7,910 nt of DNA from Nitrospiraceae bacterium (GCA_003453735.1 DMNE01000079.1:4059-11968); one strand, 5' to 3'; shown: positions 1 through 6,869, counted from the stretch's first letter. Program-made: numbers and translations. The notes: a model not told the origin generated them from the sequence alone.

Positions 1-736
1 CACCTTGAGGTCCTGCTGGGCCGGGATTGCCTTGCTGCCCCTGAAATCCTTGTGGTCCTTGTGCACCTGCTGGTCCGGCTGGTCCTACCATCGAAGTGCC
101 GGTTGTCGGCCATGCACCGTTAGTCATCGGGCCATAAATTATATGGTTAGTAGTGTCCATGTAAAAGTCACCATTACTTCCGGTGGCTGGGGTAGGGGTA
201 CCCGATCCATTCCATATGGTATTGCCGTTCGTACCAGCTGCACCAGGTGCACCAGGGGCACCCGGTGCTCCTGCAGGGCCTGCCGGCCCTTGAGGTCCTT
301 GTGACCCTTGCTTCCCGGTAGCTCCTGTTGCTCCAGCTGGCCCTGTCAATCCAATCGGTCCTTGCGGGCCCGTTGGGCCCTGATTTCCGATTGTTACGTC
401 CATTACTATGAGAGACATATTCAATTTGTTTGTTTGTACTGTCAGAGTATAAGTGCCTGGGGAAACATTCGCAGGCAGCGTGCAAACGATTGTTGTAGAC
501 GTCCAGCTGTCAACGGTAAGCGCGGTGCTTCCAAGATTAACAGTGTATTTAGTTGTCCCAAGACCACTGCCCGAGATTGTGAGCAGTCCGGTTGTCAGAT
601 TAGCACTCACTTCGTTAATATCCGGGTCTGCTATGGCAGGTGTCGCGACCGTATCCGCTATGGCAGGCGAAAGAGTACAAAACAATCCGATGATCATAAC
701 TACTGACATCAACCAGTTCAGTTTTTCTCTGTCCAT
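1..736 (-). CDS. Secreted collagen-like repeat protein with N-terminal IPT/TIG-like domain (C-terminus beyond left edge)
   Basis: The frame is open from the ATG at 734-736 to base 2 (245 residues) with no stop before the left edge, so the 3' end is missing. The start is supported by a GAGGGGG ribosome binding site 9 bases upstream. Residues 1-27 form a signal peptide: charged MDREK, a hydrophobic core, and an Ala-Ile-Ala cleavage site before Asp28, so the product is exported. Residues about 38-116 look like an IPT/TIG beta-sandwich (TISGSGLG near 53-60, GTYTLTV at 94-100). Residues 119-171 are uninterrupted Gly-X-Y triplets such as GPTGPQGPIG. A linker at about 172-216 (containing NGDFYMDTTN and YGPMTNGAWP) follows, a spacer type I recall from other bacterial collagen-like proteins. 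Gly-X-Y repeats then resume to the edge. Inferred role: a surface or extracellular fibrous protein. Partners and function are unknown. It lies after a 228-base gap from the methyltransferase operon and is probably a separate unit. Confidence 0.9.
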   Translation of the reverse strand, partial: MDREKLNWLMSVVMIIGLFCTLSPAIADTVATPAIADPDINEVSANLTTGLLTISGSGLGTTKYTVNLGSTALTVDSWTSTTIVCTLPANVSPGTYTLTVQTNKLNMSLIVMDVTIGNQGPTGPQGPIGLTGPAGATGATGKQGSQGPQGPAGPAGAPGAPGAPGAAGTNGNTIWNGSGTPTPATGSNGDFYMDTTNHIIYGPMTNGAWPTTGTSMVGPAGPAGAQGPQGFQGQQGNPGPAGPQG

Positions 737-745
737 AATAAATTA

Positions 746-752
746 CCCCCTC
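746..752 (-). promoter_or_regulatory. Ribosome binding site of the collagen-like gene
   Basis: GAGGGGG on the minus strand lies 9 bases before the ATG at 736. It favours this start over the internal ATG at codon 10, which would also cut the signal peptide short. Confidence 0.7.
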
Positions 753-829
753 GTTTAAAAAAGAAACATTCTACTGCCGCTGCTCTTCTCCCTTTTCTAT
801 CTTTACTACTGCACTCCACAGCCTGATAG

Positions 830-887
830 TTTGAGAAACTGAAGTCATGCATACTTACACTTTCATCTCATAACACATCACCTCCTT
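830..887 (-). repeat. Decayed copy of the SD-plus-leader-peptide segment
   Basis: This is the clearest content of the gap between the membrane protein gene and the collagen-like gene (737-964). On the minus strand it begins with AAGGAGGTGATGTG, identical over 14 bases to the segment at 1465-1478. It continues with a partly matching stretch ending in TGAAAGTG and finishes with CAGTTTCTCAAA, identical to 1419-1430. The distance between the two anchors differs by only 2 bases from the intact copy. In the reading frame matching the end of the leader peptide it would encode LQFLK in place of AQFLK, but a TGA stands where the intact copy has a Trp codon (TGG), and the 2-base deletion breaks the frame upstream. 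It therefore looks like a non-functional duplicate. I saw no convincing promoter or terminator elsewhere in this gap, only a T-rich run at about 757-768 on the minus strand with no clear stem. Confidence 0.6.
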
Positions 888-964
888 CATCACTTTCACC
901 TCATTCTCTTCCGTAAATTTATCCATTCCGTCGGGTGTCATGAGATTCTCTGTTTGCCATAGCT

Positions 965-1399
965 TCAATTTTGTAGCAGCCCTTCTAATGTTGGTTGCTT
1001 GGCAAAGACATGTGAAAACGGTATTGCAATCAGATCGCCGATGATATAGGACGCGTAGATCATAGTGAAAAGTATCGCATATGTTGGATAGGTGCCATTA
1101 AGCAACAGAGGTAGAATAACGCCTACGAACCAAACGATCTTGTAGGTCAGCTGGAGCAATAAAATCGGAACAAATTTCAATGGCGACCGTAGGCCCAACA
1201 TTGACAAAAGCGCGAAGGAACAATAAACGCTGCCGGTAACGCCAAAAGCGATAATTTGATCCGAGTTTGGCCAGCCGAATATCGACCGCATAACATCAGG
1301 TATTACTATTATTCCCAAGCCGAATCCCCCAGCCCCGACGATAGTGTAAATATACATAAACTTCAGCCAACCCAACCTGACATTGCTATTCTTATCCAT
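965..1399 (-). CDS. Uncharacterised four-helix integral membrane protein
   Basis: This encodes 144 residues. The ATG is preceded at good spacing by AAAGGAGG, a strong ribosome binding site. Four hydrophobic helices are visible at about residues 14-34, 49-69, 77-100 and 107-128, with short loops, so the protein lies in the cytoplasmic membrane. Recognisable stretches include GAGGFGLGI in helix 1, FGWP at 41-44, LGLRSPLKF between helices 2 and 3, and IIGDLIAIPF in helix 4. I do not recognise a characterised family and see no transport or catalytic motif. Its start overlaps the stop of the 22-aa peptide ORF by 8 bases, and it is the last gene of the methyltransferase cluster, which suggests co-expression with it. 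A role in uptake or sensing of the methylated substrate is possible but is only a guess from position. Confidence 0.8.
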   Translation of the reverse strand: MDKNSNVRLGWLKFMYIYTIVGAGGFGLGIIVIPDVMRSIFGWPNSDQIIAFGVTGSVYCSFALLSMLGLRSPLKFVPILLLQLTYKIVWFVGVILPLLLNGTYPTYAILFTMIYASYIIGDLIAIPFSHVFAKQPTLEGLLQN

Positions 1400-1460
1400 T
1401 GTTTTTTCCTCCTTTTGTTTTGAGAAACTGCGCCCAATCAGATTTACCCACTTTCACCAT
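1392..1460 (-). CDS. 22-aa peptide ORF with a perfect Shine-Dalgarno sequence, translationally coupled
   Basis: This ORF reads MVKVGKSDWAQFLKTKGG plus four residues, then TAA. Its start follows AAGGAGGTGA, a ten-base perfect complement to the usual 16S 3' end, with 8 bases between it and the ATG. That ribosome binding site lies inside the last codons of the methyltransferase gene, whose stop is only 3 bases before the peptide start. The peptide stop overlaps the start of the membrane protein gene (AATGGATAA), and the membrane protein's own ribosome binding site is within the peptide codons. This arrangement points to a translated leader or coupler between the two genes. The peptide is basic, not hydrophobic, and has no motif I know. 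A decayed copy lies at 830-887. Whether the peptide itself has a function is unknown; it could be only a by-product of coupling. Confidence 0.5.
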   Translation of the reverse strand: MVKVGKSDWAQFLKTKGGKNNG

Positions 1461-1463
1461 ATA

Positions 1464-2369
1464 TCACATCACCTCCTTAGTAGTTAAAGACAAAAATGCA
1501 GAGCCTACCTCAGGTTTACTTCGGCAGCTTTGTGAATGTGCCCGGTAATGGCGGATATAACGCTTTGCGTGGGAATCACGGCCGCGAAGAAGGTCAGTCG
1601 CACGGATTAGCGAAGTGAACTTCATAGGATCGGTGATCACGCAATTTGCCCCTGCGCCTGCGGCCAGAGCGAGGAATGCCTGGTTGACCGTATGCCTGGC
1701 GGGGAGACCGAATGAGACATTACTCGCCCCTATAATGATGTTTACACCGAATTCTTGTCTGAGCAGTTCAATTGTCTTTAAAGTGACCTTGCCGGCCTGT
1801 TGGTCTGCACCTACTGCCATCACCAGAGGATCGATTACCACGTCATTGGCTGGAATGCCGATCCGGGCTGCATAATCAAGGATTCTTGCGGCTATTGCCA
1901 GGCGGTCATGCGGATTGTTCGGTATGCCTTTTCCATCCATGGTGAGTGCTATCACCGCTGCCCCACTGTCTTTGACCATCGGAAGCATTTCCCGTAACAG
2001 GGTTTCTTGACCGCTCACTGAATTGACCAATGGTTTACCGGGAGCCACAGCGAGCGCGGCAGCAATGGCCTTCGGATTTGAGGAATCGATGCAAAGGGGG
2101 ACGCTGACCTTTGAGGACACAACTTTCACTACTTCTGTAAGCAACGCGACTTCATCAAGGCCGGGAATGCATGCATTAATATCCAGGATATCCGCGCCTG
2201 CCGCCACTTGTGCAGAAGCAAGCTCACTGACGTAGTCAAACCGGTCAGCCTTCATCTCCTCAGCCAGTCTCTTGTGCCCTGTTGGATTGATCTTCTCGCC
2301 GATTATGACGATTGGACCTTCAGTCTGAATATTAACTTCGGCTGTGTCACTTCGTAACGTTGTCTGCAT
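1464..2369 (-). CDS. Pterin-binding methyltetrahydrofolate:corrinoid methyltransferase (AcsE/MtgA/MtrH-like)
   Basis: This is a 301-residue TIM-barrel protein of the dihydropteroate-synthase-like fold. It would be cytoplasmic and transfer a methyl group between tetrahydrofolate and the cobalt of the neighbouring corrinoid protein. Visible family elements are GEKINPTG (24-31), DILDINACIPG (60-70), IDSSN (94-98), NSVSG (116-120), IDPLVMAVG (179-187) and GASNVSFGLP (214-223). The Asp/Asn residues in DIN, DSSN, DPL and SNVS correspond by motif to the pterin-binding positions of AcsE. The ATG at 2369 lies 12 bases after GAGGGG. An ATG at 2381 (directly abutting GAGGGG) and a TTG at 2402 overlapping the upstream stop are alternatives. 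The gene follows the corrinoid gene by 29 bases. The last 25 or so residues after RYIRHYR are polar and do not look like the family; the stop codon falls just after the ribosome binding site of the next ORF. The exact methyl donor pathway cannot be assigned. Confidence 0.88.
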   Translation of the reverse strand: MQTTLRSDTAEVNIQTEGPIVIIGEKINPTGHKRLAEEMKADRFDYVSELASAQVAAGADILDINACIPGLDEVALLTEVVKVVSSKVSVPLCIDSSNPKAIAAALAVAPGKPLVNSVSGQETLLREMLPMVKDSGAAVIALTMDGKGIPNNPHDRLAIAARILDYAARIGIPANDVVIDPLVMAVGADQQAGKVTLKTIELLRQEFGVNIIIGASNVSFGLPARHTVNQAFLALAAGAGANCVITDPMKFTSLIRATDLLRGRDSHAKRYIRHYRAHSQSCRSKPEVGSAFLSLTTKEVM

Positions 2370-2398
2370 GGGTAAAGTCATCCCCTCGAAGAATAGCT

Positions 2399-3124
2399 TC
2401 AAGCTTCAGCAAATCTGGCTAATATTTTGAAATCTGCAACTTCTTTCACGCTGTGGGCGCTCGGAGCCTTGGACAATAGGTCTCTGACCTTTCGCACCGC
2501 AGCGCTGGCATCAGGAGCATACCCGTCTGCCCCTATCCGGTCCGCGAACTCTTGAGTAACCAGCGCGCCTCCAACAATCACCTTAACTCGTTCACGTATG
2601 CCTTCGGCCTTCATTGCGTCGATCACGACTTTCATATTGTGCATAGTCGTGGGGAGCATGGCAGACATCCCGATCACCTGTGCTCCGTCAACCACAGCCT
2701 GAACGAACCTGCGCGGAGATACATCCACACCCAGATCTGTGACATGGAACCCTATACTTTCCAACATCATAGTAAGCAGGTTTTTACCGATGTCATGCAT
2801 GTCGCCCTCTACAGACCCCAAGGCTATCCTGCCGGTTGATCGTTCACCTGCATCGCAAAGCAGCGGACGCAAAATAGCCATTCCTGCCTGCATCGCTTCT
2901 GCTGAAATGACGATTTCTGGCACATAGTATTCGTGTGTCTCAAACAGGCGCCCAACTTCCATAATTGCCGGGATAAGGGCATCGGAAAGAATTTGGCCTG
3001 CCGGAATCCCCTTTGCAAGCGCCGTCCTCACAGCTTCCCTGACGACCTCATCCTCGCCATTCACCACGGCATTATAAATTTCAAGCTCTCCCAAACCCTC
3101 CGATAAATACTCTGCCTTTTTCAT
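2399..3124 (-). CDS. Methyltransferase corrinoid (B12-binding) protein, MtaC/MtbC/MttC-like
   Basis: This encodes 241 residues. It carries the cobalamin that accepts a methyl group from a substrate-specific methyltransferase and passes it to the pterin methyltransferase encoded next. Residues about 1-90 form the helical B12-binding cap, and about 97-217 the Rossmann-like B12 domain. The cobalt-ligating signature D108-x-H110-x-x-G113 is present in EGDMHDIGKNL, with His110 as the expected lower axial ligand. The matching SAM (154-156) and GG (185-186) elements and GADGYAPDA (198-206) follow. ATG at 3124 is preceded by GGAGG with about 9 bases of spacing. It lies 33 bases after the 77-aa ORF and 29 bases before the methyltransferase, so it is mid-operon. 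Length and motifs are normal for the family. The true substrate partner is not in the window, so choosing between methanol, methylamine, betaine or methoxyaromatic types is not possible. Confidence 0.93.
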   Translation of the reverse strand: MKKAEYLSEGLGELEIYNAVVNGEDEVVREAVRTALAKGIPAGQILSDALIPAIMEVGRLFETHEYYVPEIVISAEAMQAGMAILRPLLCDAGERSTGRIALGSVEGDMHDIGKNLLTMMLESIGFHVTDLGVDVSPRRFVQAVVDGAQVIGMSAMLPTTMHNMKVVIDAMKAEGIRERVKVIVGGALVTQEFADRIGADGYAPDASAAVRKVRDLLSKAPSAHSVKEVADFKILARFAEA

Positions 3125-3157
3125 GACTGTTGCCTCCGTTCTACTGTTCCTTTCTGG

Positions 3158-3391
3158 TTAAGTTATTTGACTCTTTTTTCCTTTTTTCTCTTCTCCATTA
3201 TCCTCATTGTATACGCCGCTTGTTCCCTTCGACCGTTCGGGACGCGCGTTTACAGAATTGAGTATCTCCCAGAGATCATCGATGTCATTAAAGGCTTTCT
3301 TGCCCGTCGTCCCCACCTCTTCAACCAGCCCCACAAGCACGCGTGGGTTATCCTTCTGCCGCCTGTAAATTCGGACGATGTAATTATCCAT
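3158..3391 (-). CDS. Small conserved-looking hypothetical protein (77 aa)
   Basis: The ATG at 3391 has GGGAGG upstream at short spacing (about 4 bases). Residues 1-46 look like a compact folded unit: MDNYIVRIYRRQ, then VGLVEEVG and KKAFNDIDDLWEIL, an alternating beta/helix pattern. I recall similar short YIVRIYRR proteins in anaerobic proteobacteria, but know of no function. Residues from about 50 on (RPERSKGTSG, then a run of Glu, Lys and Asn) are polar and probably disordered. The gene opens the operon, directly downstream of the putative control region and 33 bases before the corrinoid gene, so it is probably co-transcribed with it. A regulatory or accessory role would be inference from position only. 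Confidence 0.65.
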   Translation of the reverse strand: MDNYIVRIYRRQKDNPRVLVGLVEEVGTTGKKAFNDIDDLWEILNSVNARPERSKGTSGVYNEDNGEEKKGKKSQIT

Positions 3392-3435
3392 GGAACCTCC
3401 CTATCTGCTCTCATCCTATCATCGAGGAGGTTACA

Positions 3436-3468
3436 GATTGGATACGGATTGGCAAAGATTAATTTGCC
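3436..3468. promoter_or_regulatory. Operator-like cluster: direct repeats at 11-base period plus inverted repeat
   Basis: On the plus strand GATTGG occurs at 3436-3441 and again at 3447-3452, exactly 11 bases apart, with a related GATTAA at 3457-3462. Overlapping this is a perfect 6-base inverted repeat, GGCAAA (3451-3456) and TTTGCC (3463-3468). The cluster lies 45-77 bases before the start of the 77-aa ORF, where an operator would be expected. Regulators with SARP-type ends typically bind direct repeats spaced by about one helical turn, and the gene just upstream encodes one. I found no strong -35/-10 pair here and no -24/-12 element. Binding is inferred, not shown. Confidence 0.4.
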
Positions 3469-3550
3469 GAAAAAGAAACGGTGGAAAGGTCATGACGATC
3501 AATTTTTTATAAGCGACAGAGGAAGGGTTTGTATCAGAGATTAAAGAAAT

Positions 3551-3581
3551 ATAGCAGGCGTTCCGCGTTAAGCCTGGCTAT
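3551..3581 (-). terminator. Hairpin after the regulator gene (possible weak terminator)
   Basis: The strand carrying the regulator has ATAGCCAGGC followed about 12 bases later by GCCTGCTAT, a 9-bp stem with one bulged C. It begins 18 bases after the regulator stop. The downstream run is only moderately T-rich (ATTTCTTTAATC), so termination may be partial and some read-through into the methyltransferase operon is possible. Confidence 0.45.
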
Positions 3582-3599
3582 TCTGCGGGAAATTAACAA

Positions 3600-6500
3600 T
3601 CACAACTTGATAATGTTCCGGTATATCTCATTCGTTTCTTGCGAAGGCTCGACGCCGAGGGACGCAATGAGGGTGTCACGGCAGAGCTTGTAGACTTTTG
3701 CGACCTCCGTTTTCCTGCCCAGCTTCCCATAACAGATCATGAGCTTCTGATAAAATTCCTCGGCCACATCATCGATCTCTATGCCTCTTTGATAGCATTC
3801 AATTGCCTTGGTCATCGCAGATTGGGGGCGGGCGGGTTGCTGCTTCGTCCAGTAGTCTCCCAGCAGGGTAACAATATGAAGAGATTTGTTCTTCAGCCGT
3901 TCCTTAAAAGATGCCGCCCATGGCCTGTCGCTCTCGTTGCCGAGGTAGTGGCTATGGTACATGGCAACGGCCTTTTCGAGAAGATGCACGTACTTTTCGG
4001 TCTTAGGATTGTGAAGTGATGGTATTTGGCCTGCCGATTCAATCTCTCTCCGGAGTGATTCCACATGTTCCGCCAAGGTTTCAAAGGCCCATACATCGAC
4101 CCAGCAAGTATGCCGATCCAGGCTTATCCTGCCTTCTTTCACCTGAATAAATTCTTCATTGCCCATCAGTTGGCGAAGCCTGTGCAGCGTGGTCTTAAAC
4201 GACAGGCGCGCTGTATCGCCGTCAGCGTCAGGCCAGAGCGCATCGCTGATCCGTTCTTCACCCACATCTTTCGAGCCGAAGGAGATCAAAACTTTCAGCA
4301 TCTCGAGCGGCTTCTTCTGTACTTTCCCGGTAAAATGAAGGGGCTTTCCATCCCCGATTATCTCAAAACGGCCAAGCGTGAATATCTTGACCCGCCACGG
4401 CCAGTTCTCTACATGCAGCGGCGGCGTTTCAGGGACCAGATTTCGCTTTCGGATCATTTCCATGACGAAGTCCGGTTCGATCCCTGCTTCAAGCGCCTTT
4501 ACACATAAATGGGACAGTTCTTCTTTTTGCCAAAGGGGGAAATTGAATGCGGCGTACCCTTTTTCACACCCCAGACTCATGGCATTGCGCAAAAATTTCA
4601 GACCTTTTTTGTCGTCTCCTTCCGTAAACGCAATTGCAGATGCTTTCAGCTCACAATAAAATATAGCGATAAAGCTTTTGATTTTTTGTCCGAGCGCCCG
4701 GCATTTCGCAATATGTTCTTTCGCTTCCTTATATTTTCCGGCCATATGCAGATAATGGGCATGAACCAGCAGGCCCCTGGCTTCGCCGCCGAGGATACCA
4801 ACTTTCCTGACCAGAGCCAACCCTGTCGATGAAAGCGAAATTGCGCCATGAAGATCCTTGTTCAACATACTGTGCCAGGATGCCAGCCAGTAATAATAAA
4901 ATTTGTCCAGAGGGCGGCCGCTCTCGAGTGCATATGCCATTTGCCCAAGCAGCTCCCTGGACCTGCGAATATCGCCGGACATCATTGAAGAAACGACACC
5001 CATCATCAAAAGCAGATAGTCCCACAGATGAACCCCGCTTTCTTTAGACATTTGGAGGCCTTCATCCATCATTTTCATAGCGCGATCATACGAGCAGGTT
5101 GTCCACGCAAGCCATGATTCGGCAAACTTCCCCACTTTATAAGCCAGAGGCGAAACATGCTTATTCGATGCGGTGATAACCCGCATTGTGCTCATTACGC
5201 GTTCGCACAGGGGCGGATTGCCGATCACAAGTAAATGTATGAGCAGATAAAAGCCGCACAGCATTCGCAGAGTTGCATCGGCGCTGCTGTCCGGGAACTC
5301 AATTGCCTTGTCCCTCCATGCGTAAAATGCCGGATGCCACGGCATACTCATAGAAAGCGCTATAAAGATGCGGACCGTCACATGCCCCTCGATCTCTGGT
5401 GAAGGGAACGATGGGCATTCTTTCATGAGGGCATCGAGAAGAGCGATCCAGGACTCCATCTGACTGACGTCCAGCTCCTGAATAAAGGATTCAACGACTC
5501 CGGCCCAAGCAAGAAATACTCCTGATGCAAGGTGCCGCTCTCTGAAAAGGACGAAGGCATTCTCGAAGTGTTTGCGCCCCTCCAGCAGATCAAAGGGCAT
5601 CCTGCATACGCCCATCCAGTACATTAGCCATGGATCTTGCTCGATCATGGAAGCCGGCAGGCTGTTAAGCCAGGCCTCAATCAGGCGGTGCCTGCCCTGA
5701 GACATCATGGTCTGCGTGTTGGAAAGGATGATCCGTACAAGGCCATCCCACTCTTCCGATAAGCGGTACTGTTCCACTGCGTCCTCGACCTGGCCAGCCT
5801 CCTCCAGAAGTACGGCGGCCCGGTGCAGCAGCGCGTGAATTTCTGTTCCGGCGTAGATCTGCTTGGCTCGAGCCTGCAAGAATGCCTGAAACAGGGGATG
5901 ATACTGATATATGGGATCAGGACCAGGTCGCTGTTCAGTGAAAAAGTGATTGCGGCTGAGCGTCGCCAGGAGCGTCCCAGCCTGTGCATTCCCCGTAAGC
6001 TTGGCGGCAAGATTCGATGAGACATGGGGCAGGAAGGCTGTTTTGAGCAGAACGTTCTGGGTCCCCTCGTCCGCTTTCTGGAACAGCTCGGTCGCAAAAT
6101 AATCAAAGAACTCGTCGGGTTTTAACCGGTGAAGCTCGTGCGAAGAGCCCGTAGGCCTTCCAATGCGCTCCCTGAGAAGGGTAAGTCCGGCTGCCCAGCC
6201 CTCTGTCAAGCGGTGGAGCCGTTCGACGGTCTCGCTCGACAGCTCCGTTTTTCTGTCCGCCTTCAGGAGAGACCCGGTTTCAGTCAGGTTGAACTTGAGC
6301 TCGTCCCAGCTGATGGCATGTATCTTCTTGTAGGTGTTCAGCAGCGCAAGAGACGGCGGCGGAAAACCGCGGCTGTTTATGATTACCGTGATCCCCTCCG
6401 GAATAACAGTCAGGGCGTCCCGGAGCATGTCATGAAAGGGCGAATCGCCCGCAAGGTGATGGTAGTTGTCAAGGACGATGACATGCGGCGGCCTCAACCG

Positions 6501-6869
6501 TGAGCAGAGTTTCTCGAAGTACCTCTTCGTAAATGTCGGAAGTCCTCGAAGATATTCCGCTGTCAGAAGGGGGAGCGGGGTCTTGTGGCGGGGAGCAGCG
6601 CGCCTTGCCGCGAGGCCGAGATAGTAGAAGAACGTGGCAATGTCACTGTCGCCTTCGTCGAGATGGTACCACAGGCAGGGGATTTTCTTCGCATCGAGCC
6701 AGCTCGCAACGAGCGTGGTTTTGCCCGAACCCGCCGGGCCGTTTACCCAGATGACGGGGAAACGGCAACCCCTGTCCAGCAGGCCGAACAGTCTGACGCG
6801 GGGCAGTATCCCGGCCAATCGTGGGCGCATGATCTTGGCTATAGGTGACTGTCTGTTCATACGCTTCAT
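3600..6869 (-). CDS. Large transcriptional regulator: MalT-like STAND NTPase, helical repeats, SARP-type wHTH and BTAD
   Basis: This encodes 1089 residues from the ATG at 6869; a GTG three codons earlier (6878) is an alternative, and neither has a strong ribosome binding site. Numbering here is from that ATG. An N-terminal NTPase is marked by a Walker A GPAGSGKTT (44-52), a Walker B HVIVLD (129-134) and a VIINSRG segment near 162-168. TEGWAAG (222-228) is typical of MalT/LuxR-large regulators. Residues about 330-800 are TPR-like helical repeats that probably sense a ligand. From 827 an OmpR-like winged helix follows (FTLGRFEI, ALWPDADGDTARLSFKTTLHRLR), then a bacterial transcriptional activation domain to the end (SLGVEPSQET). 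So the DNA-binding end is SARP-like, not the C-terminal LuxR helix-turn-helix of MalT itself. It is cytoplasmic and predicted to be an inducer- and ATP-dependent activator. It sits directly upstream of, and in the same orientation as, the methyltransferase operon, its likely target. The inducer is unknown. Confidence 0.9.
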   Translation of the reverse strand: MKRMNRQSPIAKIMRPRLAGILPRVRLFGLLDRGCRFPVIWVNGPAGSGKTTLVASWLDAKKIPCLWYHLDEGDSDIATFFYYLGLAARRAAPRHKTPLPLLTAEYLRGLPTFTKRYFEKLCSRLRPPHVIVLDNYHHLAGDSPFHDMLRDALTVIPEGITVIINSRGFPPPSLALLNTYKKIHAISWDELKFNLTETGSLLKADRKTELSSETVERLHRLTEGWAAGLTLLRERIGRPTGSSHELHRLKPDEFFDYFATELFQKADEGTQNVLLKTAFLPHVSSNLAAKLTGNAQAGTLLATLSRNHFFTEQRPGPDPIYQYHPLFQAFLQARAKQIYAGTEIHALLHRAAVLLEEAGQVEDAVEQYRLSEEWDGLVRIILSNTQTMMSQGRHRLIEAWLNSLPASMIEQDPWLMYWMGVCRMPFDLLEGRKHFENAFVLFRERHLASGVFLAWAGVVESFIQELDVSQMESWIALLDALMKECPSFPSPEIEGHVTVRIFIALSMSMPWHPAFYAWRDKAIEFPDSSADATLRMLCGFYLLIHLLVIGNPPLCERVMSTMRVITASNKHVSPLAYKVGKFAESWLAWTTCSYDRAMKMMDEGLQMSKESGVHLWDYLLLMMGVVSSMMSGDIRRSRELLGQMAYALESGRPLDKFYYYWLASWHSMLNKDLHGAISLSSTGLALVRKVGILGGEARGLLVHAHYLHMAGKYKEAKEHIAKCRALGQKIKSFIAIFYCELKASAIAFTEGDDKKGLKFLRNAMSLGCEKGYAAFNFPLWQKEELSHLCVKALEAGIEPDFVMEMIRKRNLVPETPPLHVENWPWRVKIFTLGRFEIIGDGKPLHFTGKVQKKPLEMLKVLISFGSKDVGEERISDALWPDADGDTARLSFKTTLHRLRQLMGNEEFIQVKEGRISLDRHTCWVDVWAFETLAEHVESLRREIESAGQIPSLHNPKTEKYVHLLEKAVAMYHSHYLGNESDRPWAASFKERLKNKSLHIVTLLGDYWTKQQPARPQSAMTKAIECYQRGIEIDDVAEEFYQKLMICYGKLGRKTEVAKVYKLCRDTLIASLGVEPSQETNEIYRNIIKL

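Noticed and set aside
1..400. Tandem DNA repeat array or CRISPR-like array
   Set aside because: The periodicity is the 9-base pattern of Gly-X-Y codons with variable units. There are no constant repeats with unique spacers.
174..485. 103-codon minus-strand ORF rich in Arg, Ser and Cys
   Set aside because: It lies wholly inside the collagen-like gene in another frame. The Gly-X-Y frame has a signal peptide, a ribosome binding site and clear repeats, so this is a shadow.
858..943. 28-codon minus-strand ORF starting MTPDGMDKF and running through the decayed leader copy
   Set aside because: It has a weak ribosome binding site and no recognised similarity, and its end coincides with the duplicated SD segment. 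It is more likely a chance reading of the decayed copy.
3167..3544. 125-codon plus-strand ORF across the small gene and the control region
   Set aside because: It is antisense to the 77-aa gene, has no ribosome binding site, and contains no recognisable motif.
3392..3599. Sigma54 (-24/-12) promoter before the methyltransferase operon
   Set aside because: No TGGC-N8-TGC-type element was found, and the regulator has no sigma54-interaction domain.
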